From the NCBI RefSeq assembly GCF_026008495.1, contig NZ_BQUN01000089.1:23540-87539 (forward strand): 64,000 nucleotides of DNA, given 5' to 3'. A program made the position numbers and the translations under genes. Source of the stretch: Streptomyces sp. A012304 (GTDB lineage: Bacteria; Actinomycetota; Actinomycetes; Streptomycetales; Streptomycetaceae). This document shows positions 29,322 to 37,080 of the stretch, piece by piece. Position 1 is the first letter of the stretch; each line of letters begins with the position of its first letter. The notes below the pieces were generated by a model. It was given only the letters and a program-made list of their open reading frames with translations. It was not told where the DNA came from and ran no database searches.

Positions 29322-29567
29322 CTACGGCTCCTCCCGCCAGCCCTCCCACTCCCCGGCGAAGGCGTCCAGCTCCCCCGCGTCGAGCCGGCCCTCCTCGTCC
29401 CGCAGCACCACCAGCCACTGGGCGTCCTCCGCGTCGTCCTCCCCGGCCAGCGCGTCCCGGACGACCTGCGGCTGCTCACGCACCCCGAACCGCTCCCCGA
29501 GCGCCTCCACCACTTCGTCCGCGGAGTCCCGATCGGGCAGCACCAGCACATGTCTCACATCACTCAC
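29322..29567 (-). CDS. Small acidic protein of unknown function
   Basis: 81 residues from a GTG: VRHVLVLPDRDSADEVVEAL, then GERFGVREQPQVVRDALAGE, ending in an acidic EWEGWREEP. The pattern is of a small alpha/beta protein conserved upstream of holA in streptomycetes; no function recognised. No good ribosome site is visible; the GTG at 29567 gives the most compact conserved-looking product. Confidence 0.65.
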   Translation of the reverse strand: MSDVRHVLVLPDRDSADEVVEALGERFGVREQPQVVRDALAGEDDAEDAQWLVVLRDEEGRLDAGELDAFAGEWEGWREEP

Positions 29568-29600
29568 CCGGCCATTTTCCGGCACGCGCCGACACGTCGG

Positions 29601-29642
29601 AACAGCGCGGGTCCCGAGGACAACAGCACGGGTCCCGAGGAC
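29601..29642. repeat. Two 21-bp tandem repeats (family A)
   Basis: AACAGCGCGGGTCCCGAGGA plus C, then the same with one substitution (GCG to GCA). Directly adjacent. Confidence 0.8.
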
Positions 29643-29676
29643 GCCGCCCCACGGGTGAGCACTACGGCACGACGGG

Positions 29677-29739
29677 GCAGCCCTCCGGAACGAGGGAGCA
29701 GCCCACCGGCACGGGGCAGCAGCCCACCGGCACGAGGAG
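29677..29739. repeat. Three 21-bp tandem repeats (family B)
   Basis: GCAGCCCACCGGCACGGGGC-like units begin at 29677, 29698 and 29719, period 21. A second repeat family in the same intergenic gap as family A. Confidence 0.75.
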
Positions 29740-29775
29740 CGGCAGCGCTGAGACGCGATGAGGCAGCGCTGCCGC
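29739..29775 (-). terminator. Hairpin after the YceI gene
   Basis: GCGGCAGCGCT pairs perfectly with AGCGCTGCCGC (11 bp, 15-base loop), 8 bp past the YceI stop. Confidence 0.65.
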
Positions 29776-29782
29776 AGGGCGG

Positions 29783-30664
29783 TCAGCCCTTCGGCACGAT
29801 CTGCACGTCCAGGTCGATCCGGATGCTCGGACCCACCACGGCGATCCCCCGCGCCAGCATCGTCTGCCAGCTCACGGTGAAGTCGTCCCGGTGCAGCTCC
29901 GTGCGCGCCCGGCAGGCCGCCCGCGTCTCGCCGCCCATGCCGTTGCCCAGCCCGAGGTACTCGGTGTCGAGGGTGACCGTCCGCGTCACGCCGTGCAGCG
30001 ACAGCGCCCCGGTGACGGCCCACCGGTTGCCGCCCTTGTGCACGAACCGCTCGCTGTAGAACTCGAGCGTCGGAAACCGCGCCACGTCCAGGAAGTCCGC
30101 GGACCGTAGATGGTCGTCCCGCATCCTGACGTTGGTGTCGATGGACGACGCGTCGATCACCACGTGCATCGCCGTCTGCTCCACCCGCTCCCCGATCCGC
30201 ACCACCCCGGCGAACGAGTTGAACCGACCGTGGATCCGGGCGAGCCCGATGTGTCGCGCGGTGAAGGCGATCGACGAGTGCGTCGGCTCGATCTCCCAGT
30301 CCCCCGGCGCGGGCAGCTCGGGCGGCTGCGCCACCTGGAGGGTGACGTCACCGAGCGAGGCCAGCGTGTTCTCCCCGACCGTCGCCGTCGCCCGGTACGG
30401 CGTGTAGCCCTCGGCGGACACGGCCAGCCGGTACTCCCCCGCGGGGACCGTCGTCACGAACGACCCGAACGGATCCGTCCCGCCGCTCACCACCGTGCGC
30501 CCCATCGTGTCGCTCACCGCGTACTCCGCGTGCGGCACGGGCTCGTTGACCGGATCGAGCACCCGGCAGCTCAGCACCCCAGCGTTCGCCGGAGTCCGGA
30601 GCGCCGCGAGGGGGCTCGTCCGTTGCACCCGGTTCGTACGGCTTCCCAGCCAGCGGCCCAACAT
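29783..30664 (-). CDS. YceI-family protein with N-terminal carboxypeptidase-regulatory-like domain
   Basis: 293 residues from MLGRWLGSRTNRVQR. Residues about 28-95 form a CarboxypepD_reg-like beta sandwich (GVLSCRVLDPVNEPVPHAEY, PAGEYRLAVSAEGYTPY). The C-terminal YceI lipocalin-like barrel runs from WEIEPTHSSIAFTARHIGLA to DVQIVPKG. YceI proteins bind isoprenoid-like lipids. There is no signal peptide, so it is probably cytoplasmic. Confidence 0.88.
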   Translation of the reverse strand: MLGRWLGSRTNRVQRTSPLAALRTPANAGVLSCRVLDPVNEPVPHAEYAVSDTMGRTVVSGGTDPFGSFVTTVPAGEYRLAVSAEGYTPYRATATVGENTLASLGDVTLQVAQPPELPAPGDWEIEPTHSSIAFTARHIGLARIHGRFNSFAGVVRIGERVEQTAMHVVIDASSIDTNVRMRDDHLRSADFLDVARFPTLEFYSERFVHKGGNRWAVTGALSLHGVTRTVTLDTEYLGLGNGMGGETRAACRARTELHRDDFTVSWQTMLARGIAVVGPSIRIDLDVQIVPKG

Positions 30665-30856
30665 CCACGACACCCCTGTGCGACTCGACCTACCTGCTGC
30701 CGAAGACGCATTCGATCACCGATGCGGCTTTCGAGGCAAGACGAGCGCACATCACGGGAAACCAACGGATCTGGCGGATCTGGACCATGTGGCCGCTGTG
30801 GACGCTCTAGCCGGAATTCCCCCTTCCGTTCCTCGCCCGCTCCTGACCACCGCCGA

Positions 30857-31678
30857 CTACCGCCGCACCACCTCCGGCACCCGGTCCAGCACGATCCCGA
30901 ACCGCTCCCGGTACGCCGCGAGCACCTCCTCGTCGTCCGTCAGCTCCCACTCCTCGACCGCCCCGTCCGGCGCGGTCACCTTGAGCCGCCGCTCGCTGAG
31001 CGTGACCCTCCCTCCGTCCTCCGTGATCCGCGAACAGACCAGCGACCGGGTGAAGTGCGCGGTGGGAGAGGTGCACTGCCACCACGCCCCGACCACGAAG
31101 TCCTCGAGCACCCGTGGCCGCAGGTCCAGCCGGTACTCGGGCTTGCCGTTGCGGACGACGTCCAGGTCCACGCCCCCGCCCGCCCCGCCTCGCGCGCCCG
31201 CCGGGTCCGGCCCCGCCTCGGCGATCCGGAACACCCCACCCGGCTCGGTCTGCTCCCCTCGCTCCCCGAACCTCAGCGGGAAGTGGCTGTGCACCCCGAA
31301 CCCGACGTCCGCCAGCCACTCGCTCCCGTCCGCCGCCCGCACCCGCAGCGCGAGATGGTCGTACGGGATCCCGAGCCGCCCCTCCTCCGTGTACACCCGC
31401 GCCGCGAGCAGCGTGACCTCGAACCCGAGGGCGCCGAGCAGCGCCCCGAACGCCCCGTTCAGCTCGTAACAGAACCCTCCCCTGTGCGCGCCCACCAGCT
31501 TGTCCAGCAGCCGCTTCTCCTCCAGCACGACCTCCTCGCCGAGATGGATCGACAGGTTCTCGAACGGCACGCTCCGCAGATGGCGCAGATGCAGGTCGTG
31601 CAGCGCGTCGACGGTCGGCCGCGCGGGACGTTCGGCCCCCAGGCGGCGGAGGTAGGCGTCAACCTGTTCGGCGTTCAT
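30857..31678 (-). CDS. nat: Arylamine N-acetyltransferase
   Basis: 273 residues. Catalytic triad visible: Cys in RGGFCYELN, His in YDHLALRV, Asp in WLADVGFG. It transfers acetyl from acetyl-CoA to arylamines or amide-type intermediates; streptomycete homologues include both detoxifying and biosynthetic enzymes. The ATG at 31678 is 4 bp from the comEC stop, so it is read as part of that transcript. Confidence 0.92.
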   Translation of the reverse strand: MNAEQVDAYLRRLGAERPARPTVDALHDLHLRHLRSVPFENLSIHLGEEVVLEEKRLLDKLVGAHRGGFCYELNGAFGALLGALGFEVTLLAARVYTEEGRLGIPYDHLALRVRAADGSEWLADVGFGVHSHFPLRFGERGEQTEPGGVFRIAEAGPDPAGARGGAGGGVDLDVVRNGKPEYRLDLRPRVLEDFVVGAWWQCTSPTAHFTRSLVCSRITEDGGRVTLSERRLKVTAPDGAVEEWELTDDEEVLAAYRERFGIVLDRVPEVVRR

Positions 31679-31682
31679 GCCC

Positions 31683-34466
31683 TCAGTCTCCCGCCACGCG
31701 CAATCCCCTGCCCGCACCCGTCACGGCCAGCGCCCCGTCCCGGTCCGTGCGCAGCACCACCGCGCCGGTGGCCCGCAGCGCCGCGACCGTGCCGGGCGCG
31801 GGGTGGCCGTAGGGGTTGTCCGCGCCGCAGGAGATCAGCGCCACCCGTGGCGCCACCGCGCGGAGCAGGTCCGGATCCTGGTAGGCGGAGCCATGGTGCG
31901 CCACCTTCAGGACGTCCACGCCATCGAGCAGCGCGGCCGCCGGTGACCGTGCCAGCGCCCGCTGCGCCGGCGGTTCCAGGTCCCCCAGCAGCAGCATCCG
32001 CAACCCGGCCGACCGCACGAGCAGCGTCACACTCGCGTCGTTCGGCCCCTCGGGTTCCGGCATCCCCCGCGCCGCCGGCGTGGGTCCGCCCGCGAGGGTC
32101 CGAGAGCTCGGGGGAGGCCACAGCACCTCCCAGTCGAGGTCACCGAGCCGCCGCCGCTCCCCCAGCACGGCCCGTCTCAGCGGAACCTCCCGGGCCCGCG
32201 CCTCCTTCCGTACGAACTCCACCTGGTCGGCGGGTTCCTCGAACCCCGTCGTCTCGATCGCGCCCACCGCCCGCCCCCGCAGCACTCCCGGCAGCCCCGC
32301 CACATGATCGGCGTGGAAGTGGGTCAGCACGACGAGCGGGATCCTGGTGATGCCGAGGGTGCGCAGGCATCGGTCGGCGAGGGCCGGATCGGGTCCCGCG
32401 TCCACCACCACACCGGCGCCGTCGCCCGCCGCGAGCACCGTCGCGTCCCCCTGTCCCACGTCGCACATGGCGAGCCGCCAGCCCGGCGGCGGCCAGCCGG
32501 TGATCACCCGGGTCAGCGGCGGCGGCTGCACCACCACGAGCAGCAGCAGCGCCCCGCAGACCCCGCACAGCCACGGACGGCGCACCAGCCGCCGACCGAG
32601 CAGCACCAGCCCGCCGATGACGAGGGCGAGCAGCAGTGCCCCGCCCCAACCGCCCGGCCAGTCCACTCCCGCTCCGGGCAGCGCCGCGCCGGTCCACGCG
32701 ACACCCGCGATCCACTCGGCGGGCCAACTCGCGCACCAGGCCAGCGCCTTGGCCACCGGCATCGCCACGGGCGCCGTGGCCAGCGCCGCGAAGCCCAGCA
32801 CCGTGGCCGGCGCCACCGCGAACTCCACGAGGAGGTTGCACGGCACCGCCACCAGGCTCACCCGCGCCGACAGCACCGCCACGACCGGCGCGCACAGGGC
32901 CTGCGCGGCCCCGGCCGCCGCCAGCGCCTCCGCCAGCCGCGGCGGAACCCGGCGCCGGCGCAGCGCGGCGCTCCACCGCGGCGCCACCGTCAACAGCGCC
33001 CCCGTCGCCAGCACCGACAGCAAGAACCCGTAACTCCGGGCCAGCCACGGGTCGTACAGCACCAGCAGCAGCACCGCCGTCGCCAGCGCAGGGATCAGGG
33101 ATCTGCGACGGCCGGTCGCGAGAGCCAGCAGCACCACGGCCCCGCAGGCCGCCGCCCGCAGCACACTCGGGTCGGGCCGGCACACCACGACGAACCCGAG
33201 GGTGAGCGCTCCGCCGAGCAGCGCGGTCAGCCGCAGCGGAATGCCCAGGCGGGGCGCCAGCCCGCGCCGCTCCGCCAACTGGGCCATGCCAGGCGGCCCG
33301 AGCAGCAGCGCGAGCATGATGGTCAGGTTGCTCCCCGACACGGCCAGCGTGTGCGCGAGGTCCGTCTCCTTGAAGGCCTCGTCCAGTTCCGGTGTGATCC
33401 GCGAGGTGTCCCCGACGACCAGCCCCGGCAGCAGCGCCCGCGCGTCCGCCGGCAGTCCGTCGGTGGCCGCCCGCAGTCCCGCCCGCAGCCGGCCCGCCAC
33501 CCGCTGAGCCGTCGACGGCCCCCGCAGGACCACGGGACCCGCCCGCCGTTCCCGTACCCGCAGCACGGCCGCGATCCGGTCCCCGCCGGTCAGCGCGGGG
33601 GCCAGCCGCCCGGTCACCCGCACCCTCGTGGACGGCAGCAGCCCGAGCCACGTCTCCCCCGCCGGACGGCGGGCGAACCTGGCCGGTCCGCCGCTCTCCC
33701 GGCCGTCCACGACCAACAGCACCGGCGCCCGTGTCGCCACCGCCGCCCCGGTCGTCGCCTCGACCCGGCGGACCTCCGCGTCGATCAGCACCGAGTCCGC
33801 AGTGACGTGGTCGCCCTTCACCCGGGGCCGGGAGCGCCGGGGGTCGGAGGTGATCTCCACCTCCGCGGTGACCGTGGCGTACTCCCGCGCCCACCCCGGC
33901 ACGGGCCCCCGCCGCAGATCGGCCCCGTGCAACCCGGCCGAAGCGGCGGCCCCGGCCACACACAGCAGCACCGCGGCGACAACCACCCGAGCCCGACCGA
34001 TCTTCCTTCCCGACTCCGGCTCACCTCGCGCCCGACCGACGGTCCTCCCCACCTCCCGCTCACCTCGCAGCCGACCGAGCGTCCTTCCCGACTCCGGCAC
34101 ATCCCCCGCCCGCCCATGCGCCCGTTCCTCCGGCTCACCCCGCGCGCGACCAAGCACCCCTCCCGACACCCCCTCACCCCGCACCGGCCCCCGCCGCACG
34201 CCCAGGAGAACACCGGCCGCGAGTACGCAGCCGAGGGCGACGCAGGTCACCAGCTCCGGCGGCGCGTCGAGTGCCAGCGCCGCCGTCGCCCAGGCCGCGA
34301 GGGCGGGCGGTACCAACCGCAGGTCCACCGGCCCTTCCTGACGCGGGTGGGCCGATCCCAGCCGTTTCCCGGAGGCGAGGTGCACGGCCTGCCGGGGACG
34401 CGAGCCGGAGACGGCGCGGTCCCCGGAACCCGGGTACGCCGACGAGGCGTTGGTCTCCTCCCTCAT
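31683..34466 (-). CDS. comEC: ComEC/Rec2-family DNA-uptake channel protein
   Basis: 927 residues from MREETNASSAYP. N-terminal membrane segments, a DUF4131-type region, the competence domain (LAHTLAVSGSNLTIMLALLLG), many membrane helices, and a C-terminal MBL domain (LTHFHADHVAGLPG). The family transports single-stranded DNA across the membrane; natural competence is not shown in Streptomyces. The start overlaps the relic comEA stop (ATGA), but a 20-kb element now separates it from the rest of comEA, so its transcription must now start in or beyond that element. Residues about 120-170 hold three copies of a 13-residue charged repeat. Confidence 0.92.
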   Translation of the reverse strand: MREETNASSAYPGSGDRAVSGSRPRQAVHLASGKRLGSAHPRQEGPVDLRLVPPALAAWATAALALDAPPELVTCVALGCVLAAGVLLGVRRGPVRGEGVSGGVLGRARGEPEERAHGRAGDVPESGRTLGRLRGEREVGRTVGRARGEPESGRKIGRARVVVAAVLLCVAGAAASAGLHGADLRRGPVPGWAREYATVTAEVEITSDPRRSRPRVKGDHVTADSVLIDAEVRRVEATTGAAVATRAPVLLVVDGRESGGPARFARRPAGETWLGLLPSTRVRVTGRLAPALTGGDRIAAVLRVRERRAGPVVLRGPSTAQRVAGRLRAGLRAATDGLPADARALLPGLVVGDTSRITPELDEAFKETDLAHTLAVSGSNLTIMLALLLGPPGMAQLAERRGLAPRLGIPLRLTALLGGALTLGFVVVCRPDPSVLRAAACGAVVLLALATGRRRSLIPALATAVLLLVLYDPWLARSYGFLLSVLATGALLTVAPRWSAALRRRRVPPRLAEALAAAGAAQALCAPVVAVLSARVSLVAVPCNLLVEFAVAPATVLGFAALATAPVAMPVAKALAWCASWPAEWIAGVAWTGAALPGAGVDWPGGWGGALLLALVIGGLVLLGRRLVRRPWLCGVCGALLLLVVVQPPPLTRVITGWPPPGWRLAMCDVGQGDATVLAAGDGAGVVVDAGPDPALADRCLRTLGITRIPLVVLTHFHADHVAGLPGVLRGRAVGAIETTGFEEPADQVEFVRKEARAREVPLRRAVLGERRRLGDLDWEVLWPPPSSRTLAGGPTPAARGMPEPEGPNDASVTLLVRSAGLRMLLLGDLEPPAQRALARSPAAALLDGVDVLKVAHHGSAYQDPDLLRAVAPRVALISCGADNPYGHPAPGTVAALRATGAVVLRTDRDGALAVTGAGRGLRVAGD
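33992..34108. repeat. Three 39-bp tandem repeats within comEC
   Basis: Units begin at 33992 (CCCGACCGATC...), 34031 (CCCGACCGACG...) and 34070 (GCCGACCGAGC...). Each encodes 13 residues of form RGExExGRxxGRx in the soluble linker between early membrane helices. A fainter fourth unit precedes them in the protein. Confidence 0.8.
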
Positions 34467-34509
34467 GGCCGCACCAGGTTCCGCAGATCGGCGAAGCGCC
34501 GCTCGCCGA
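34463..34509 (-). pseudogene. comEA: Displaced 3' end of comEA
   Basis: Read leftwards from the core, the sequence encodes GERRFADLRNLVRP and a TGA at 34465-34463. This is the expected end of ComEA (…VNGIGDRRFADLRxLVR) and overlaps the comEC ATG. It is cut off from the rest of comEA by the integrated element. Confidence 0.9.
34503..34509. other. attL core of the integrated element
   Basis: TCGCCGA, shared with 54622-54628. Left flank is host comEA tail; right flank is element DNA (GAGGCACCC). Beyond this, two direct GCAAAGC repeats (34528, 34537) lie in the element-side arm and may belong to attP. Confidence 0.85.
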
Positions 34510-34543
34510 GAGGCACCCGGCAACCTAGCAAAGCATGCAAAGC

Positions 34544-34604
34544 GGCCCCGAACCGGTGCTACCAACACCGGCCGGGGCCTGACGGAACACCTGCTACCAA
34601 CAGG
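34544..34604 (+). promoter_or_regulatory. Twin hairpins with identical CTACCAA loops before the transfer operon
   Basis: Hairpin 1: GGCCCCG, aa, CCGGTG, loop CTACCAA, CACCGG, c, CGGGGCC (34544-34579). Hairpin 2: CCTG, loop CTACCAA, CAGG (34590-34604), whose CAGG arm is the ribosome site (CAGGAG) of the gene at 34614. It may be a terminator followed by a translational control hairpin. Confidence 0.5.
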
Positions 34605-34613
34605 AGACCCGCT

Positions 34614-34997
34614 ATGGCACATGCTGCCACCCGCCGCGAGCACCGCGCCAAGCGCCGTGCCCTTCGCGCCACCCTCCGCCGTCGTACGGCCGAAACCCGC
34701 GCCACCCGGCGCGCCGTTCGCGCCGTCGCCACCGGCACCCCGCAGCCCGTCCGTACCCGCCTCGTCGCGGCCGGCCTCGACGACGCCACCGCCCGCCGCT
34801 TCGCCGGCGCCTTCTCCCGGGGCCTGGTCGCCGACGACGTCCGCGAGACGAAGATCAAGCTGAAGGCCCGCGTCACCCGCCGCGTGCAGGTGAAGCTGTT
34901 CACCGCCCGCACCTTCGCCGCCCGCCTGGCCACCTACCGGCCCAAGGACCGCGTCGTCGCCGCCCGCTTCGAGCTGCTGGCGGGGGTGGCCGCGTGA
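34614..34997 (+). CDS. Small, very basic protein, first gene of the transfer operon
   Basis: 127 residues, about one quarter Arg/Lys; N-terminus MAHAATRREHRAKRRALRAT. No membrane segment. It looks like a nucleic-acid-binding protein. AGGAG lies 8-9 bases before the ATG. The stop overlaps the next start (TGATG). Similar small basic proteins open transfer operons of Streptomyces elements; the function is unknown. Confidence 0.7.
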   Translation: MAHAATRREHRAKRRALRATLRRRTAETRATRRAVRAVATGTPQPVRTRLVAAGLDDATARRFAGAFSRGLVADDVRETKIKLKARVTRRVQVKLFTARTFAARLATYRPKDRVVAARFELLAGVAA

Positions 34998-35545
34998 TGT
35001 CGAACTCCCGCCGCCGTACCACCGGCAACCGCTTCGGTCTCCTGGCCACCCCGCACCCGGCCGACATCGCCGCCGAGCACGCCGAAGCCCTCGACACCCT
35101 CGACTTCGACAAGCTCATCGCCGCAGTGCCCGACGCCGTCGACACCGCAATGCAGCAGGCGATCCCCCACCGCTACAACCCCACCATCGCCGCCTCGATC
35201 GCCGCCGACATCACCGCCCGACTGTGCAAGGCGCGGCAGGGCGACGCCTACGAGTGCCCCGTCTGGCCCGGCCTCTGCGTCGAGACCGAGCCCGGCCACT
35301 ACGACCACCACAACCACCGCAACTTCGTCACCGACAAGCGCGGCGAGCGCATGCTCGACATCGGGTTCATCCAGTTCTCCGACGAGGAGGGCGCGGCACC
35401 GCCCAAGATCTGCATCTCCGGCATGGGCAGCGAGGACTACGACCCGTCCGAGGTGCGTGAGAAGACGGCCGAGATCCGGCGCATGCTCGACGAGGCCGAC
35501 GCCATCGCCGACCGGATCATCGCGCAGCGCCGGGACGGCGCGTGA
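34997..35545 (+). CDS. Hypothetical protein, DUF6907-like
   Basis: 182 residues. The middle contains YECPVWPGLCVETEPGHYDH, the Cys/His pattern of small actinobacterial DUF6907 proteins common on Streptomyces plasmids and integrative elements; the C-terminus is a helical segment. Coupled to both neighbours (TGATG upstream, GTGA downstream). No activity assigned. Confidence 0.65.
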   Translation: MSNSRRRTTGNRFGLLATPHPADIAAEHAEALDTLDFDKLIAAVPDAVDTAMQQAIPHRYNPTIAASIAADITARLCKARQGDAYECPVWPGLCVETEPGHYDHHNHRNFVTDKRGERMLDIGFIQFSDEEGAAPPKICISGMGSEDYDPSEVREKTAEIRRMLDEADAIADRIIAQRRDGA

Positions 35546-36069
35546 CCTCCCGTAAGGCCGAGCAGGCGCCCACCCTCGCCGGGGTGGGCGCCGTGCCCCC
35601 GGCCTCTCCCAGCATCGCCGCGCTCGCCGCCTGCAACAGCGAGCTGGAGACCGCGGTCCGGGTCGCCCGTACGCTGCTCGCCGACTACGGCGACTCCAGC
35701 CGGAACGGCTTCTCCTACCCGGAGGGATACGGCGCCATCTCCGAGGCCCTCCGCCTCGTGCTCCGCGCCCTCGACGCCGAGCCGGAAGGGTCCGCAATGG
35801 TGCGGACCCCTGGCGGTGACCAGCGCTGCCCGGCCGCGCACCCCGAGGACCCCACCCCGTGCGGCGGTCCGGTCGTCGTCACCATCCTCGACCGCGACAA
35901 CGGCGGCGCCGACGGGTGTGAGCACCACGGCGCCCGGCTCCTCGCCTCCCTCGACGGAGGACGCGTCTACGCCCTCCCCGACGCCCCGGCCGGCGCTGCC
36001 ATCCGCACCTTCAAGGTCGCGGGCAGCCTCCGCCCCTTCTGCTGGATGGAGCGGGGTGAGCGCCCGTGA
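35542..36069 (+). CDS. Hypothetical element protein
   Basis: 175 residues from a GTG overlapping the previous stop. An N-terminal helical half (IAALAACNSELETAVRVART) is followed by a Cys/His part (CPAAHPEDPTPCGGPVVVT; GCEHHGARLLASLDGGRVYA). No recognised family. Confidence 0.6.
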   Translation: MTSRKAEQAPTLAGVGAVPPASPSIAALAACNSELETAVRVARTLLADYGDSSRNGFSYPEGYGAISEALRLVLRALDAEPEGSAMVRTPGGDQRCPAAHPEDPTPCGGPVVVTILDRDNGGADGCEHHGARLLASLDGGRVYALPDAPAGAAIRTFKVAGSLRPFCWMERGERP

Positions 36070-36440
36070 GCAGCGAACAGCCCATGGTCACCCTCGACAC
36101 CGAGGACTACGGGCCGGTCACCCTGCCCGAGCCCGGCTGGTGCGCCGGCCACACCGACCACCGGACCGACAGCCAGCGCATCGACCTCGACCACAAGGGA
36201 CACGAGCACCGCCTCACCCACGACGGCGAACTGCTGTGGACCGCATTCCTCGCCCAGGCCCCCTACGCCAGCAGCCCGCAGGCCCGCGCCCTCGGCGTGT
36301 ACGTCGAGCAGGGCAGCTACGCCCACACCCTCGACGCCACCGGCCTGTACGACCTGGCCGCCTCCTTCGACGCGCACGCCGACCGGCTCCGCGAACTCGC
36401 CGACCAGCTCACCCAACTCCACGACAGCGAGGGCCAGTGA
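36066..36440 (+). CDS. Hypothetical protein, DUF6907-like
   Basis: 124 residues. WCAGHTDHRTDS and the acidic HLTHDGE-type spacing resemble the DUF6907 pattern; C-terminal helix DAHADRLRELADQLTQLH. Coupled by GTGA to both neighbours. Confidence 0.6.
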   Translation: MSSEQPMVTLDTEDYGPVTLPEPGWCAGHTDHRTDSQRIDLDHKGHEHRLTHDGELLWTAFLAQAPYASSPQARALGVYVEQGSYAHTLDATGLYDLAASFDAHADRLRELADQLTQLHDSEGQ

Positions 36441-36883
36441 CCACCACCGAGCAACTGTCCACCGCGCACGCCGAGGTGAAAGCCGAGATCACCCGGACCG
36501 ACACCAAAACCGGACTCCTCCTGGCGTTCGTCGGCGCCGTCCTCGCCGGAACCTGGACCGTCGCCCGCGGCCTCCCCCTGAACCTCCCCGCCTACCTCGC
36601 CGGCGGCACCGGTATCGCGCTGCTGGTCGCGGCGGCCGGACTGCTGCTGCGGTCGGTGCGCCCCAACCTGCACGGCCGCCACGGCTTCCCCCTGTGGGCC
36701 ACCCTCACCCCCGAGGAGATCACCACCACCCTGACCGGCAGGGACCTCGCGGCCGACGTCGCCGGCCTGTCCCGGCTCGCGATGGTGAAGTACACCGCCC
36801 TGCGCCGCGCGGTCGACCTCACCATGGCCGGCGGCGCCCTGCTCGTCCTTGCCGCCCTGCTCGCGGCGGGCGGTGCCCTGTGA
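36437..36883 (+). CDS. Pycsar-effector-like (PycTM) membrane protein
   Basis: 148 residues. TDTKTGLLLAFVGAVLAGTW begins the first of two close membrane segments (about 22-44 and 52-74). A cytoplasmic-type region with LSRLAMVKYTALRRAVDL leads to a last hydrophobic segment. The D-x-K-x-x-x-L-L entry motif and the KYxxLRRA helix fit the PycTM (DUF5706-type) effectors of Pycsar, which disrupt the membrane on binding cyclic CMP or UMP. No cyclase gene is present nearby, so the role may be transfer-related or a borrowed defence. Confidence 0.55.
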   Translation: MTTTEQLSTAHAEVKAEITRTDTKTGLLLAFVGAVLAGTWTVARGLPLNLPAYLAGGTGIALLVAAAGLLLRSVRPNLHGRHGFPLWATLTPEEITTTLTGRDLAADVAGLSRLAMVKYTALRRAVDLTMAGGALLVLAALLAAGGAL

Positions 36884-37080
36884 AGCGCTCGGTAGTGGCG
36901 CGCCCGACCGAGACGGCCGCCATCCGCGCCGCGGCCCTCTCGGCCCGGCCCATCCCCCCGGTCCACACGATCCTCGCCGACATGGTCACCGCCCACCGGG
37001 CGGGCGACCAGCACGGCGTCAACCTCTGCGCGCACCTCGCCGTACGCGCCGCCGCCCCCACGGAGGTGGGCGAAGCATGA
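36880..37080 (+). CDS. Small hypothetical protein of the transfer operon
   Basis: 66 residues from a GTG overlapping the preceding stop; no membrane segment (VKRSVVARPTETAAIRAAAL; HAGDQ-like middle). Overlaps the next ATG by four bases. Confidence 0.6.
   Translation: MKRSVVARPTETAAIRAAALSARPIPPVHTILADMVTAHRAGDQHGVNLCAHLAVRAAAPTEVGEA

Noticed and set aside
32304..34613. Plus-strand frame running antisense to comEC into the 34614 gene
   Set aside because: Only the part from ATG 34614 has a ribosome site and element-type protein; the rest is antisense shadow and crosses attL.
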